From NCBI RefSeq assembly GCF_003116095.1, contig NZ_LGRA01000013.1, positions 1,342-65,341 on the forward strand: a DNA stretch of 64,000 nucleotides. The letters run 5' to 3'. This document shows, piece by piece, positions 24,850 to 35,068 of this stretch. Every line of letters starts with the position of its first letter. Position 1 is the stretch's first letter. A program made the position numbers and the translations under genes. The notes under the pieces are model-generated. The model was given only the letters and a program-made list of their open reading frames with translations, was not told the DNA's origin and made no database searches. The stretch is from Azospirillum sp. TSO35-2 (GTDB lineage: Bacteria > Pseudomonadota > Alphaproteobacteria > Azospirillales > Azospirillaceae).

Positions 24850-25775
24850 GCGACGCGCCGACGCGGAGCGGCGTCGCGTCGCCGGACCGTCTGCGCCGGT
24901 ACGCCACCTACGCCAGCGTGGCGGTCGCCTCGACGCTGATCGCCACGAAGCTGGTCGCCTACCTGATGACCGAGTCGGTCAGCATCCTGTCGTCGCTGAT
25001 CGACAGCAGCACCGACCTGATGGCTTCGGTGGTCACGCTGCTGGGGGTGCGCCACGCGCTGCGCCCGGCCGACGCCAACCACCGCTTCGGCCATGGCAAG
25101 GCGGAGGCGCTGGCGGCGCTGGCGCAGGCCGCCTTCATCGGCGGATCGGCCGTGCTGCTGAGCATCGAGGCGGTGCGGCGGCTGCTCCATCCCGAACCGA
25201 TCACCGAAGGGGCGGCCGGCATCGGCGTCATGCTGCTGTCGATCGTCCTGACCGCGCTGCTGATCGCCTTCCAGCGGCGGGTGCAGGTCGCCACCGGCTC
25301 CGTCGCCATCGGTGCCGACCGGCTGCATTATTCCGGCGACCTGCTGATGAACAGCGCGGTCATCGCCGCCATCCTGCTGACCGGGGCGACCGGCATCACC
25401 GTGATCGACCCGCTGTTCGGCGTCGGCATCGCGCTGTTCCTGGTGAACGGCGCCCGCGGCGTGGCGCGCGACGCGCTGGACGTGCTGATGGACAAGGAAC
25501 TGGGGCCGGAGGAGCGCGAGCGCATCGTGGCGCTGGTGCGGGCGGAGCCGGGGGTGCGCGGCCTGCACGACCTGCGCACCCGCAACGCCGGGACCGGCCG
25601 CTTCATCGAGCTGCATCTGGAACTGGACGGCACCCTGACCCTGACCGCGGCCCACGACATCGCCGACGGGGTGGAGCGGCGGCTGAGCGCCGCCTTCGAC
25701 AACGCTGAGGTCCTGGTCCACCAGGAACCGGCCGGGCTGGCGGACGAACGGCTGGACCACCGAATCGAAGGGTAG
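24846..25775 (+). CDS. Cation diffusion facilitator (FieF-like metal efflux protein)
   Basis: A 309-residue membrane protein starting at a GTG that overlaps the pdxH stop. It shows the CDF pattern: TM1-2 with [40 protein letters not shown] (metal-site Asp), [19 protein letters not shown], two further TMs, [20 protein letters not shown] with HxxxD metal ligands, and a cytoplasmic C-terminal domain. It should export divalent metal (Fe, Zn, Cd or Mn) in exchange for protons. HYSGD matches FieF/YiiP-like zinc or iron members, but the metal is inferred. Confidence 0.92.
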   Translation: MSDAPTRSGVASPDRLRRYATYASVAVASTLIATKLVAYLMTESVSILSSLIDSSTDLMASVVTLLGVRHALRPADANHRFGHGKAEALAALAQAAFIGGSAVLLSIEAVRRLLHPEPITEGAAGIGVMLLSIVLTALLIAFQRRVQVATGSVAIGADRLHYSGDLLMNSAVIAAILLTGATGITVIDPLFGVGIALFLVNGARGVARDALDVLMDKELGPEERERIVALVRAEPGVRGLHDLRTRNAGTGRFIELHLELDGTLTLTAAHDIADGVERRLSAAFDNAEVLVHQEPAGLADERLDHRIEG

Positions 25776-25890
25776 GGCGGATCGAAGGGTGGGGGCGACG
25801 CACCTTCCCCGCATGGCGCGACAAAGGGGGGCTTGGCTGCAATCTCCGCGCGCCTTCCCCCATGCGATATCCGACCAAAGGACAGTGTGA

Positions 25891-25904
25891 CAAGACGCGT
25901 CTTG
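25891..25904. promoter_or_regulatory. Perfect 14-base palindrome upstream of a chemoreceptor gene
   Basis: CAAGACGCGTCTTG lies 94 bases before the chemoreceptor start, in the only gap between fieF and that gene (25776-25997). It could be a regulator site or chance; no promoter elements are clear around it. Confidence 0.3.
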
Positions 25905-25997
25905 GTACCTCCATCCGTTGCGTAAACATCTAAAAATCGTAATAATCCTGCCCGGGAGAACGCGCTCGGTTACAAAACATCAAGAACGGTGGCGACC

Positions 25998-27389
25998 ATG
26001 GACAGTGGGTTCGGGCTTCGGCCGCACCTCATCGCGGACATCGCGAAGGAGGCGGGAAATCTCGGCATCGAAATCGCGGACATCGCCGGCCACATCCAGG
26101 ATGTGAACGCCAGAGTCACCCACCAGTCGGAGGTTTTCACGCAGTTGCGTGACACCGGCGCCAAGATGTCCCGCAGCACGCAACGCATATCCGAGGCCTC
26201 ATCGGTGGCGCGCTCGGTGACCGAACAGGCGCGGCAGGAGGTCGACGGCTCCCACGACCGGGTGCAGCGGTCGATGGCTGACATCCACGCGCTGGTGGCG
26301 TCGGTGACCGGGATCGAGGGCCAGATCATCGGGCTGCGCGACGCGCTGGACCGGGTCGGCAAGGTTGCCAAGGAGATCTTCACCATCGCCAAGCAGACCA
26401 ACCTGCTGGCGCTGAACGCCACCATCGAGGCCGCCCGGGCCGGGGACGCCGGCCGCGGATTCGCCGTGGTCGCCAACGAGGTGAAGTCGCTGTCCACCAA
26501 GACCAGCGAGGCGACGACCGAGATCGACGCGACGCTGAAATACCTGAACGAGCAGGCGCAACGCCTGATGGCCGAGAGCGCCGCCAGCGCCGCCAAGGCC
26601 CGCGCCGTCAGCGAGGGCACCAGCGCCATCGGCACCGTGATCGAGACGGTCGGCCGCGCCATGCGCGAGTTGAACGGGGAAACCGACAAGATCGACGCCG
26701 CCTCGTCGGAGATCGGCAGCAACTGCGGCGAACTGGAGCATGAGATCGCCGATCTGGCGGTCGGCGTGAAGCTGTCCAGCGAGAATCTGGCCAAGGCCGG
26801 CGAGCGGGTGAACAGCCTGGTCGGCATGAGCGAGCGGCTGATCGGCATCACCGCCGAACTGAACATCGAAACGGTCGACACCCCCTTCATCACCGCGGTG
26901 AAGGACGCCGCCGCCCGCGTGTCCGCGGCGTTCGAGGACGCGCTTGCCCGCGGCGACCTGACCGAGGCCGACCTGTTCGACCGCGCCTACCAGCCGGTCG
27001 CCGGATCGGACCCGCAGCAGTTCATGACCCGCTACACCCAGCTGTGCGACCGGGTGCTGCCCGGCATCCAGGATCCGGTGCTGTCCGCCAACGACCGCAT
27101 CGTCTTCTGCGTGGCGATCGACGACAACGGCTATCTGCCGACCCACAACCGCCAATTCAGCCAGCCCCAGGGCCGTGACCCGGTGTGGAACGCCGCCCAC
27201 TGCCGCAACCGCCGCATCTTCAACGACCGCGTCGGCCTGGCCGCCGGGCGCAACACCAAGCCCTTCCTGCTGCAGACCTACCGCCGCGACATGGGCGGCG
27301 GCACGTTCGCCCTGATGAAGGACGTCTCCGCCCCGGTGACGGTGCGCGGCCGCCATTGGGGCGGGCTGCGCGTCGCCTACAAGGTGTGA
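25998..27389 (+). CDS. Soluble methyl-accepting chemotaxis protein with C-terminal sensor-like domain
   Basis: A 463-residue protein with no hydrophobic helix. The N-terminal two-thirds is a long coiled coil with the receptor tip [20 protein letters not shown] (about residues 130-150) and [19 protein letters not shown], which binds CheA and CheW. The last 170 residues form a separate domain ([20 protein letters not shown] ... [59 protein letters not shown]) with a PAS/Cache-like look, seen in many alphaproteobacterial receptors. So the sensor follows the signalling part. The ATG at 25998 is used; a GTG at 25989 would add three residues. The ligand is unknown. Confidence 0.88.
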   Translation: MDSGFGLRPHLIADIAKEAGNLGIEIADIAGHIQDVNARVTHQSEVFTQLRDTGAKMSRSTQRISEASSVARSVTEQARQEVDGSHDRVQRSMADIHALVASVTGIEGQIIGLRDALDRVGKVAKEIFTIAKQTNLLALNATIEAARAGDAGRGFAVVANEVKSLSTKTSEATTEIDATLKYLNEQAQRLMAESAASAAKARAVSEGTSAIGTVIETVGRAMRELNGETDKIDAASSEIGSNCGELEHEIADLAVGVKLSSENLAKAGERVNSLVGMSERLIGITAELNIETVDTPFITAVKDAAARVSAAFEDALARGDLTEADLFDRAYQPVAGSDPQQFMTRYTQLCDRVLPGIQDPVLSANDRIVFCVAIDDNGYLPTHNRQFSQPQGRDPVWNAAHCRNRRIFNDRVGLAAGRNTKPFLLQTYRRDMGGGTFALMKDVSAPVTVRGRHWGGLRVAYKV

Positions 27390-27516
27390 CGGCGGGCAGG
27401 GTGTAACGCGGGGGCCGCCTCCCGGGCAGCATCACCGTGTACATCCGGTCAATTCGCGGTAGACTCCCGCTCCAAAGGGCAGAGGCGGCGCCAACGTGCG
27501 CTTTGGAGGCGGGGGA

Positions 27517-28341
27517 ATGGGGTTCACGGTCACCTTCTGGGGCGTGCGCGGCACGATTCCCTGCCCGATGGCCTCGCATCTGGGCTACGGCGGCAACACC
27601 TCCTGCGTCGAGGTGCGGGCCGGGCGGCAGCGCATCATCATCGACGCCGGCACCGGCCTGCGGGCGCTGGGCCGGAAGCTGCTGGCGGACGGGGTGACCA
27701 GCGCCACGCTGCTGCTCAGCCACACCCACCTCGACCACATCAGCGGCTTTCCCTTCTTCGCGCCGGCCTACACCAAGGGGTTCGGCCTGCGGGTGATCTC
27801 CGGCCACCTGTCCGGCAGCCCGGACATCGAGACGGTGATGGCGCGGCAGATGGACCGGCCGCTGTTCCCGGTGCCGCTGCGCACGATGGGCGGCGACATC
27901 AGCTTCATCGAGGTGCCGGCCGGCCACAGCTTCAAGCTGGAGGGCGGGGTGCGCATCCACACCGCGGCGCTGAACCATCCCGACGGCGCCACCGGCTACC
28001 GGATCGAGTACCAGGGCCACGCCATGGCCTACGTCACCGACACCGAGCATGTGCCGGACCATCCCGACCGCAACATCCTGAACCTGGTCGACGGCGTCGA
28101 CCTGCTGCTCTACGACTCGACCTACACCGACGAGGAGTGGGCGCAGCGCATCGGCTGGGGCCATTCGACCTGGATGGAGGCGGTGCGCATCGCCCGCGCC
28201 GCCCACGTCAAGCGGCTGGGCCTGTTCCACCACGACCCCGACCATGACGACGCCACGATGGCGGCGATCGAGGCGCAGGCGCAGGCGGAATTCCCGGACT
28301 GTTTCGCCGCGCGCGAAGGCACGACGATCACGCTGGCCTGA
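27517..28341 (+). CDS. MBL-fold metal-dependent hydrolase
   Basis: A 274-residue metallo-beta-lactamase-fold protein. Visible ligands are LLLSHTHLDHISGFPFF (HxHxDH near residue 68), the Asp in YVTDTEH, and a late His (GLFHHDPDHDDATM). The opening FWGVRGTIPCP...GYGGNTSCVEV is shared with phosphodiesterase/RNase Z-like members often found in signalling clusters. The substrate is unknown. The ATG at 27517 has GGAGG seven bases upstream; the GTG at 27496 is less good. It is followed 23 bases later by a permease gene. Confidence 0.85.
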   Translation: MGFTVTFWGVRGTIPCPMASHLGYGGNTSCVEVRAGRQRIIIDAGTGLRALGRKLLADGVTSATLLLSHTHLDHISGFPFFAPAYTKGFGLRVISGHLSGSPDIETVMARQMDRPLFPVPLRTMGGDISFIEVPAGHSFKLEGGVRIHTAALNHPDGATGYRIEYQGHAMAYVTDTEHVPDHPDRNILNLVDGVDLLLYDSTYTDEEWAQRIGWGHSTWMEAVRIARAAHVKRLGLFHHDPDHDDATMAAIEAQAQAEFPDCFAAREGTTITLA

Positions 28342-28364
28342 CGACAAGGCTTTCCAAGGCTTCC

Positions 28365-29591
28365 ATGACCCTCACCATCCTGCTGCTGTTCACCGCCACC
28401 TATGTCGGGATGGCGCTGGGGCGCTTTCCCGGCCTGCGCATCGACCGCACCGGCATCGCGCTGGTGGCGGCGATCCTGCTGCTGGCGACCGGCGCGCTCG
28501 ACACCGGCCAAGTGGTCGCGGCGGTCGATTTCCCGACCATCTTCATCCTGCTCGGCCTGATGATCCTGTCGGCGCAATACGCCGGCAGCGGGTTCTACGA
28601 CTGGTGCGCCCTGCGGGTGGCGCGGGCGGCGCGGTCGCCGGCGCGGCTGCTGGCGGTGATCGTCGCGGTCGCCGGCGGGCTGTCGGCGCTGCTGGCCAAC
28701 GACGTCGTCGTCTTCGCCATGACGCCGATGCTGTGCCTGGGCCTGCAGGCGCGGCGGCTCGACCCGCGGCCCTACCTGATCGCGCTGGCCGGGGCGGCGA
28801 ACGCCGGGTCGGCGGCGACGATGATCGGCAACCCGCAGAACATCCTGATCGGGCAGGTCGGGCACCTCGATTTCTGGCGCTTCCTCGCCGTGTGCGGCGG
28901 CCCGGCGCTGGTCGCCATGCTGATCGTCTACGCCACCGTCGGGCTGGTCTGGCGCGGCCGCTTCGGCCTGCCGGAGGGCATGGGGGAGGTGACGCCGGTG
29001 CCGCTCGACCGTTGGCAACTGGCCAAGGCGGTGGCGGCGACCGTGGCGCTGCTGGTGCTGTTCACCCGCGACATCCCGCAGGAGCACGCGGTGCTGCTGG
29101 TCGCCGGCGTGATGATGATCAGCCGCCGCATGGCCAGCCGCGACATGCTGGGGATGGTCGACTGGCACCTGCTGGTGCTGTTCGCCGCGCTGTTCGCCAT
29201 CAACCACGCGCTGGGGCTGACCGGCCTGCCGGCGGCGCTGGTCCAGGACCTGGCCGCCGCCGGCTGGCTGCCCGACCGGCTGGCGGTGATGGTGCCGCTG
29301 GCGCTGGCCGGCAGCAACAGCATCGGCAACGTCCCGGCGGTGATCCTGCTGCTGGCCGCCTGGCCGTCGCCGCCGGTGGGGGCGCTGTACGGGCTGGCGC
29401 TGCTGTCGACGCTGGCCGGCAACCTGCTGCTGCCGGGCAGCCTTGCCAACATCATCGTCGCCGAGCGGGCGGCGGCGAGCGGCGTGCGGCTGGGCTTCGT
29501 CGAGCATGCCCGTTGCGGCGTGCCGATGGCGCTGCTGTCGATGGCGGTGGCGGCGCTCTGGCTGTGGGCCGGCGGCTGGATGGCGCCGTGA
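28365..29591 (+). CDS. SLC13/ArsB-type anion permease
   Basis: A 408-residue protein with about ten to eleven hydrophobic helices and no large soluble part. Motifs such as LSALLANDVVVFAMTPMLCL and ANAGSAATMIGNPQNILIG, repeated in weaker form near the C-terminus (LALAGSNSIGNVPAVILLLA), fit the ion-transporter superfamily that includes CitMHS, ArsB, NhaD and SLC13 anion carriers. The substrate cannot be told. It is close behind the MBL-fold gene and likely co-transcribed. Confidence 0.85.
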   Translation: MTLTILLLFTATYVGMALGRFPGLRIDRTGIALVAAILLLATGALDTGQVVAAVDFPTIFILLGLMILSAQYAGSGFYDWCALRVARAARSPARLLAVIVAVAGGLSALLANDVVVFAMTPMLCLGLQARRLDPRPYLIALAGAANAGSAATMIGNPQNILIGQVGHLDFWRFLAVCGGPALVAMLIVYATVGLVWRGRFGLPEGMGEVTPVPLDRWQLAKAVAATVALLVLFTRDIPQEHAVLLVAGVMMISRRMASRDMLGMVDWHLLVLFAALFAINHALGLTGLPAALVQDLAAAGWLPDRLAVMVPLALAGSNSIGNVPAVILLLAAWPSPPVGALYGLALLSTLAGNLLLPGSLANIIVAERAAASGVRLGFVEHARCGVPMALLSMAVAALWLWAGGWMAP

Positions 29592-29727
29592 CATCGTTCG
29601 TGCTGTAATGATTCGGTGACCGGACCGCCCCGATGGCTCTTCTTCCATCCGACGCATATGGGGTAGTGTTCCGGCGTTCCCGTCGGGTGTCCTGGTCCGG
29701 CTTGCGGGGTGGGGGAGTGCGGTCGCG

Positions 29728-30966
29728 GTGGTGCTGGTCGGTCAATTTCTGGAATTCATCGAACGCGCGCCGAACCAGTCCCTGCGCACGCTGAGCGGCC
29801 GTGTCCTGCACAAATGCCGTGAGCTGACGGGGGCGGAGGCCGGCAGCATCTTCATGCTGCACGGCCGGGGCCGGGGCCGCCAGTTGGAAGCGGTCAGCGT
29901 CCAGAACGACGCGGTGCGCACCCGCTCCACCCTCTTCACCGTGCCGGTCGACCTGACCTCCATCGTCGGCTACGTCGCGGCGACCGGCGAGACGCTGCTG
30001 CTGGACGACGCCTACGCCATCCCGCCGGACCGCCCCTACCGTTTCAACCCGGCCTTCGACCAGCGCACCGGCTACCGCACGCAGTCGATCATGACCTTCG
30101 CGCTGAAGGGCTTCCGCGACCGGCCGGTCGGCGTGGTGCAACTGATCAACCGCCGCGCCGCCGGCGATGAGCCGGATCGCGGTGGAGTGCCGACCTTCCT
30201 GCCCGACCACGAGCGGATGATCGCCCCGGTCAACCACATCGTCGGCCGCGCGCTGGAACGTGCCGCGACGCTGGAACGGCTGACCGAACGCAACCGCGCC
30301 CTGACCCGAGAGCGCCGCCGTGTCGCCGAACTGCAGGCCGAGACCGAACGGGCCTTCATGGTGTCGGTCAATTTGCTGGCCCGCGCCGCCGAGGTCCATG
30401 ACGAGGACACCGGCAACCACATCCTGCGCGTCAACGAATACTCCCACGCGCTGGCGGTCTGGGCCGGCTGCAACCGCGCCTTCTGCAACGAGATCCGCTT
30501 TTCCGCCGCCCTGCACGATGTCGGCAAGATGAGCGTCGACCAGGCGGTGCTGCACAAGAAGGGCCGGCTGGACGAGCGCGAACTGGCGGAGATGCGCCGG
30601 CACCCGGTCTATGGCTTCGACATCCTGTCGGCGTCCGACCGGCTGAAGATGGCGGCCGACATCGCGCTGTGCCACCACGAGCAATGGGCCGGCACCGGCT
30701 ACCCCCGCGGCCTGAAGGGCGAGGACATCCCGCTGGCCGCCCGCATCGTCGCGCTCGCCGACTGCTACGACGCGCTGCGCAGCCAGCGGCCCTACAAGCC
30801 GTCCTTCAGCCACGGGAAGACGGTGGCGATCATGCTGACGGGCGACGACCGCATCGACCCGGCCGCCCATTTCGACCCGCGCCTGATGGCCCTGTTCGCG
30901 GCCCGCCACGCCGAATTCGACGCCATCTGGGAACGGCTGAAGGATCGGGAGCCGGTCGAGGCGTAA
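29728..30966 (+). CDS. GAF and HD-GYP domain protein, probable c-di-GMP phosphodiesterase
   Basis: A 412-residue soluble protein. A GAF domain covers about residues 15-185 (LTGAEAGSIFMLHGRG, GVVQLINRR), a short coiled coil follows (190-220), and the HD-GYP domain covers about 215-400 with ARAAEVHDEDTGNHILRV, FSAALHDVGKMSVDQAVLHK, MRRHPVYGFDIL, CHHEQWAGTGYPRGLKGEDI and ALADCYDALRSQRPYK. Metal ligands and the GYP motif are intact, so hydrolysis of c-di-GMP is likely. The start is a GTG at 29728 or 29731, with GGGGGAG upstream. It precedes the FNR-boxed hypD gene but probably belongs to a separate unit. Confidence 0.88.
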   Translation: MVLVGQFLEFIERAPNQSLRTLSGRVLHKCRELTGAEAGSIFMLHGRGRGRQLEAVSVQNDAVRTRSTLFTVPVDLTSIVGYVAATGETLLLDDAYAIPPDRPYRFNPAFDQRTGYRTQSIMTFALKGFRDRPVGVVQLINRRAAGDEPDRGGVPTFLPDHERMIAPVNHIVGRALERAATLERLTERNRALTRERRRVAELQAETERAFMVSVNLLARAAEVHDEDTGNHILRVNEYSHALAVWAGCNRAFCNEIRFSAALHDVGKMSVDQAVLHKKGRLDERELAEMRRHPVYGFDILSASDRLKMAADIALCHHEQWAGTGYPRGLKGEDIPLAARIVALADCYDALRSQRPYKPSFSHGKTVAIMLTGDDRIDPAAHFDPRLMALFAARHAEFDAIWERLKDREPVEA

Positions 30967-31015
30967 CGGCCCGGGAGTCCGCTTCCCCCGGCCCGGTCCC
31001 TCCCGAACCGCTCGC

Positions 31016-31029
31016 TTGATCCGTATCAA
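31016..31029. promoter_or_regulatory. FNR/FixK-type box upstream of hypD
   Basis: TTGATCCGTATCAA is a perfect match to the TTGAT-N4-ATCAA consensus bound by the FNR/FixK/Anr family. Its centre is about 56 bases before the hypD ATG, a distance that would suit activation from near -41 of a promoter just downstream. It points to low-oxygen control of hypD and perhaps the stress gene behind it. Confidence 0.8.
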
Positions 31030-31078
31030 CGCGAACGATCCGGTTTGCCGGTGAAATGGCGGAGCAGAGGGAGCGCCC

Positions 31079-32200
31079 ATGAAGTACGTCGACGAGTTCC
31101 GCGATCCGGTCCTGGCCCGCAACGTCGCGGCCGCCATCGCGCGGGAAGTGCGGCCGGACCGCGCCTATCACCTGATGGAATTCTGCGGTGGCCACACCCA
31201 TGCCATCTCGCGTTATGGCATTCCGGACCTGCTGCCGGCCAACGTCCGCATGATCCACGGGCCGGGCTGCCCGGTCTGCGTCCTGCCGGTCGGGCGGATC
31301 GACGACGCCATCGCGCTGGCCCGCCGGCCCGAGGTGACGCTGTGCACCTACGGCGACGTCATGCGGGTGCCGGGGTCGGGGCGGCTCAGCCTGCTGAAGG
31401 CCAAGGCGCAGGGGGCCGACGTCCGCATGGTGGTGTCGGCCGACGCCGCGGTGCGGATCGCCGCGGAGAACCCGGACCGCCAGGTGGTGTTCCTCGCCAT
31501 CGGCTTCGAGACGACGACCCCGCCGACCGCGCTGGCGGTGCGGGCCGCGGCGGCGCAGGGGCTGACCAACTTCACCGTCTTCTGCAACCACGTCCTCACC
31601 CCGTCGGCGATCGACGGCATCCTGGCCAGCGAGGTCGGGGCGGAGGACGCGCCGTCGCTCGACGGGTTCGTCGGGCCGGCCCACGTCTCGGTCGTCATCG
31701 GCTCGGACGCCTACGCCCCGGCGGCGGTGGAGCATGGCAAGCCGGTGGTGATCTCCGGCTTCGAACCGCTCGACGTGCTGCAGTCCATCCTGATGCTGGT
31801 CCGCCAGATCAACGACGGCCGGGCGGAGGTGGAGAACCAGTTCACCCGCGCGGTCACCGCCGAAGGCAACCGCAAGGCGCAGGCCCTGGTCGCCGAGATC
31901 TTCGAAACCCGGCCGTCCTTCGAGTGGCGCGGGCTGGGCAGCATCCCGCACAGCGGGCTGAAGCTGCGCGACGCCTACGCCGCCTTCGACGCCGAGCGGC
32001 GCTTTGCCGTCGCCAACGCCAGCGTGCCCGACCACAAGGGTTGCGACTGCGGCGCCATCCTGCGTGGGGTGAAGCGGCCGATCGACTGCAAGCTGTTCGG
32101 GACCGTCTGCACGCCGGAGAACCCGATGGGGTCCTGCATGGTGTCGGCGGAGGGCGCCTGCGCCGCGCACTACACCTATGGACGCTTCCGCGACGCCTGA
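31079..32200 (+). CDS. hypD: [NiFe]-hydrogenase maturation protein HypD
   Basis: A 373-residue iron-sulfur protein that, with HypC, assembles the Fe(CN)2CO group of [NiFe] hydrogenases. Family motifs are all present: HLMEFCGGHTHAISRYG, MIHGPGCPVCVLPVGRID, GFETTTPPTA, FCNHVLTPSAI and FVGPAHVSVVIGSDAY. The C-terminal cysteine ligands of the [4Fe-4S] cluster occur in HKGCDCGAILRG, DCKLFGTVCTPENPMGSCMV and GACAAHY. AGGGAGCG precedes the ATG. No other hyp or hydrogenase gene is in the window, so this hypD is separated from its usual partners. An FNR/FixK-type box lies upstream. Confidence 0.95.
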   Translation: MKYVDEFRDPVLARNVAAAIAREVRPDRAYHLMEFCGGHTHAISRYGIPDLLPANVRMIHGPGCPVCVLPVGRIDDAIALARRPEVTLCTYGDVMRVPGSGRLSLLKAKAQGADVRMVVSADAAVRIAAENPDRQVVFLAIGFETTTPPTALAVRAAAAQGLTNFTVFCNHVLTPSAIDGILASEVGAEDAPSLDGFVGPAHVSVVIGSDAYAPAAVEHGKPVVISGFEPLDVLQSILMLVRQINDGRAEVENQFTRAVTAEGNRKAQALVAEIFETRPSFEWRGLGSIPHSGLKLRDAYAAFDAERRFAVANASVPDHKGCDCGAILRGVKRPIDCKLFGTVCTPENPMGSCMVSAEGACAAHYTYGRFRDA

Positions 32201-32399
32201 CCGACCGGGCGCCGCGATCTTACGCCGCGGAGCGGATCCACAGGCTGGACGAACGCCCCGCGGTTAAACATGATGCCGATGAAACAATCAGCCACACCCC
32301 CGAGCCCGCGGTCGATCACCGCCGGCGGGCCGGGGGAGGGCGGATCAAAGACCAGGGACCGGCGTCGCAGGACACCGAACCACATTCCGGGAGGGCCGC

Positions 32400-33221
32400 A
32401 TGGCTTACACACACATCCTCGTCCATCTCGACAGCAGCCCGCACGTCGAGGCGCGACTCGACGCCGCCATCGCGCTGGCCGCCAAGCACGGCGCCTTCCT
32501 GCGCGGGCTGTTCGCCCAGGGCGACCGCAACGCGACCAGCATCATCGCCCGCCGGTCGAGCGAGCATCTGGTCGAGGCGGCGGCGCGCAGCGAGGCGCTG
32601 TTCAACGAGAAGCTGGCGGCGGCCGGGATTCAGGGCCATTGGCACGGCCTGACCCACGGTGAGTACAACCACGTCATCCGCGAGGTCATCATCTGGTCGC
32701 GCTTCGCCGACCTGACGGTGCTGGGCCAGTACGACCGCGACGCCGGCGCGCACGCGGCGCCGGAGGAACTGAACGAGCAGGTGGTGCTGAACTCCGGCCG
32801 GCCGGTCCTGGTCATCCCCTACGCCGGCCGCTTCCCGGTGATCGGCAAGCGGGTCGCCGTTGCCTGGAACGCCGAACGCGAGGCCGCCCGCGCGCTGTCC
32901 GACGCCATGCCGATGCTGGAGAAGGCCGACGAGGTGACGGTCATCACCGTGCTGACCCAGGCCGCGTCGTCGGTGGCCGAATCGCCGCGAGTCGGCGTGC
33001 TCGACCATCTGGCGCTGCACGGCGTGACGGCGGAGCAGACCCACTTCACCGTGACCGACATCGGCGCGATGGACGCGCTGCTGGCCCGCGCCATGGACAC
33101 CGGCGCCGACCTGATGGTGATGGGCGCGCACGGCCATTACGGCTTCCCGTTCCTGCACCGCGGCGGCGGGACGCGCCACGTCCTGCGCACCTGCCCGGTG
33201 CCGCTGCTGCTGTCGCACTGA
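32400..33221 (+). CDS. Tandem universal stress protein
   Basis: A 273-residue protein made of two USP-like halves. Residues 1-145 begin YTHILVHLDSSPHVEARLDA; residues 150-273 begin KRVAVAWNAEREAARALSDA and end with the classical GADLMVMGAHGHYGFPFLHRGGGTRHVLRTCPVPLLLSH region (ATP-binding GxxGHYGF type). Such proteins help survival under energy or oxygen stress. It follows hypD after 199 bases with no gene between, and a strong terminator follows. Regulation together with hypD by the FNR-type box is possible but not shown. Confidence 0.9.
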   Translation: MAYTHILVHLDSSPHVEARLDAAIALAAKHGAFLRGLFAQGDRNATSIIARRSSEHLVEAAARSEALFNEKLAAAGIQGHWHGLTHGEYNHVIREVIIWSRFADLTVLGQYDRDAGAHAAPEELNEQVVLNSGRPVLVIPYAGRFPVIGKRVAVAWNAEREAARALSDAMPMLEKADEVTVITVLTQAASSVAESPRVGVLDHLALHGVTAEQTHFTVTDIGAMDALLARAMDTGADLMVMGAHGHYGFPFLHRGGGTRHVLRTCPVPLLLSH

Positions 33222-33244
33222 CGGCGCGGTTCCGGATTGCAAGG

Positions 33245-33279
33245 AAAAGCCCCTGTTCCAAGCGGAACAGGGGCTTTTT
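33245..33279. terminator. Bidirectional Rho-independent terminator
   Basis: Arms AAAAGCCCCTGTTCC (33245-33259) and GGAACAGGGGCTTTT (33264-33278) pair perfectly around AAGC, with T-runs on both strands. It serves the stress-protein gene on the plus strand and the chemoreceptor gene ending at 33309 on the minus strand. Confidence 0.92.
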
Positions 33280-33308
33280 GCTGGGATCGCGCTCGGGTGG
33301 TGCCGGGG

Positions 33309-34985
33309 TCAGGCCGTCTTCACGCCGGTCAGGAAGCTCTCGACCTCCTGGCGCAGGCGGGCCGATTCGCTGGTCAGGTGGTCGGCGACGGTGCGGACCT
33401 CGCCGGCGGCGCGGCCGGTGTCGCCGGCGGCGCGGGTGACGCCGACGATGTTGCTGGTCACCTGCTGGGTGCCCTGGGCCGCCTCCTGGACGTTGCGGCT
33501 GATCTCCTGGGTGGCGGCGCTCTGCTGCTCGACCGCCGAGGCGATGGTCGCGGAGATCTGGCTGATCTCGGTGATGATGCGGCCGATCTCCTCGATGGCG
33601 GTGACCGCCTCGCGCGTGGCGCCCTGGATGGTGGTGATCTGGCCGGTGATCTCCTCGGTCGCCTTGGCGGTCTGGTTGGCGAGGCTCTTGACCTCGCTGG
33701 CCACCACGGCGAAGCCCTTGCCGGCTTCGCCGGCGCGCGCCGCCTCGATGGTGGCGTTCAGCGCCAGCAGGTTGGTCTGGCCGGCGATCGAGTTGATCAG
33801 CTCGACCACCGCGCCGATCTGCTCGGCGGCGGACACCAGGCTGGAGACGATGTTGGTGGTGTTGGCGGTTTCCGTCACCGCGCGCGATGCCGTGTGGGCG
33901 GCGCTTTCCACCTGACGGCTGATCGCGGCGATCGAGCTGCGCAGCTCCTCGCTGGCCTGGGCGGCGGACTCGACGCTGTCGGACGCGCCCTGCGCCGCGC
34001 CGGCGGCGGCGTGCGCCTCCTCGGTCGTGCTGGCGGCGTCGCCGGACAGCGCTGCGGTGCGCTCGTGCAGCGCCACGGTGGAGGTGCTGAGCATCGCGAC
34101 GACCTCGTCCATGGCGCGGGCGAACTCCGCCGCGCGCGCCGACAGGCGCTCGCGCTGCTGGTCGCGCACCGCGCGCTCCAGCTCCGCCCGCTCCGCTTCG
34201 TCGTGGGCGACCCGCAGGGTGGTGGCGAGGCCGGCCACGGCGCGCGCCATGTCGCCGATCTCGTCCGGCCGCTCCGCATGCGGCACCTCGACCGCCAGAT
34301 CACCACCGCCGATCCGGCCCAGCACGTCGCGGATCGCCAGCAGCGGGCGCGACATCCCGCGCGACACCCAGACGCCGATGCCGACGCTGACCGCCAGCAG
34401 CAGCAGGCTGACGATCAGCTCCCGGCCGGCGCGGGCGCGGAACTCCGCATCGACGTCGTCGGTGTAGATCCCGGTGCCGATCATCCACTTCCACGGCTGG
34501 TAGCCGGTGGCGTAGGCGATCTTCGGCGTCGGCTCGGCGTCGTCGCTGCGCTTGTGGCGGAAGGCGACGAAGCCGCCGCCGGCCTTCGCCGCCTCGGTCA
34601 TCTGCACGTTGAAGGGAACGCCGTCGGGGTCCTTCAGGTTCAGCAGGTTCTTGCCCTCGACCTGCGGCCGCAGCCCGTGCACCAGGCTGACCCCGTCATA
34701 GTCGTAGACGAAGAAATACTCGCCGTTGCCATAGCGCATGGCGCGCACCGCGCTGCGGGCGCGGTCCTGCGCCTCGGCCCGCGGCAGGGTGCCGGCCTTT
34801 TCCTGCTCGCCATACAGCGCGATCACGGACGCGGCCGCATCGACCATCTCCTTGACCTTGGCCTTGCGCTGTTCGATCAGGTTCGTGCGCATTCCCGTCA
34901 GGTGGACGGTGGCACCGGCCAGCGTGCTGAGCAGCGCCACACCGAACACCAGCAGCAAAAGCCGCGTACCAATCTTGAGCTTCAT
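33309..34985 (-). CDS. Methyl-accepting chemotaxis protein with single Cache domain
   Basis: A 558-residue transmembrane receptor. TM1 is near residues 7-28 ([20 protein letters not shown]), and the periplasmic sCache_2 domain spans about 30-185 ([39 protein letters not shown]). TM2 is near 198-218, a HAMP segment covers about 218-270, and a methyl-accepting coiled coil carries the tip [20 protein letters not shown] and [20 protein letters not shown]. sCache_2 domains often bind small carboxylates; the ligand here is unknown. The ATG at 34985 has GGAGAAGGG upstream; the longer open frame is rejected. No CheR/CheB tether is seen at the C-terminus. Confidence 0.93.
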   Translation of the reverse strand: MKLKIGTRLLLLVFGVALLSTLAGATVHLTGMRTNLIEQRKAKVKEMVDAAASVIALYGEQEKAGTLPRAEAQDRARSAVRAMRYGNGEYFFVYDYDGVSLVHGLRPQVEGKNLLNLKDPDGVPFNVQMTEAAKAGGGFVAFRHKRSDDAEPTPKIAYATGYQPWKWMIGTGIYTDDVDAEFRARAGRELIVSLLLLAVSVGIGVWVSRGMSRPLLAIRDVLGRIGGGDLAVEVPHAERPDEIGDMARAVAGLATTLRVAHDEAERAELERAVRDQQRERLSARAAEFARAMDEVVAMLSTSTVALHERTAALSGDAASTTEEAHAAAGAAQGASDSVESAAQASEELRSSIAAISRQVESAAHTASRAVTETANTTNIVSSLVSAAEQIGAVVELINSIAGQTNLLALNATIEAARAGEAGKGFAVVASEVKSLANQTAKATEEITGQITTIQGATREAVTAIEEIGRIITEISQISATIASAVEQQSAATQEISRNVQEAAQGTQQVTSNIVGVTRAAGDTGRAAGEVRTVADHLTSESARLRQEVESFLTGVKTA

Positions 34986-35068
34986 CGCGCCCTTCTCCTC
35001 ATCATCACCGCGCGGCACCGCGCGGTTCCCACGCATCGTTCGGTCTTGGTGTCGTTCTCTGTATCCGG

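Noticed and set aside
32201..32399. Second FNR-type box before the universal stress protein gene
   Set aside because: No TTGAT-N4-ATCAA or near match is present in this gap.
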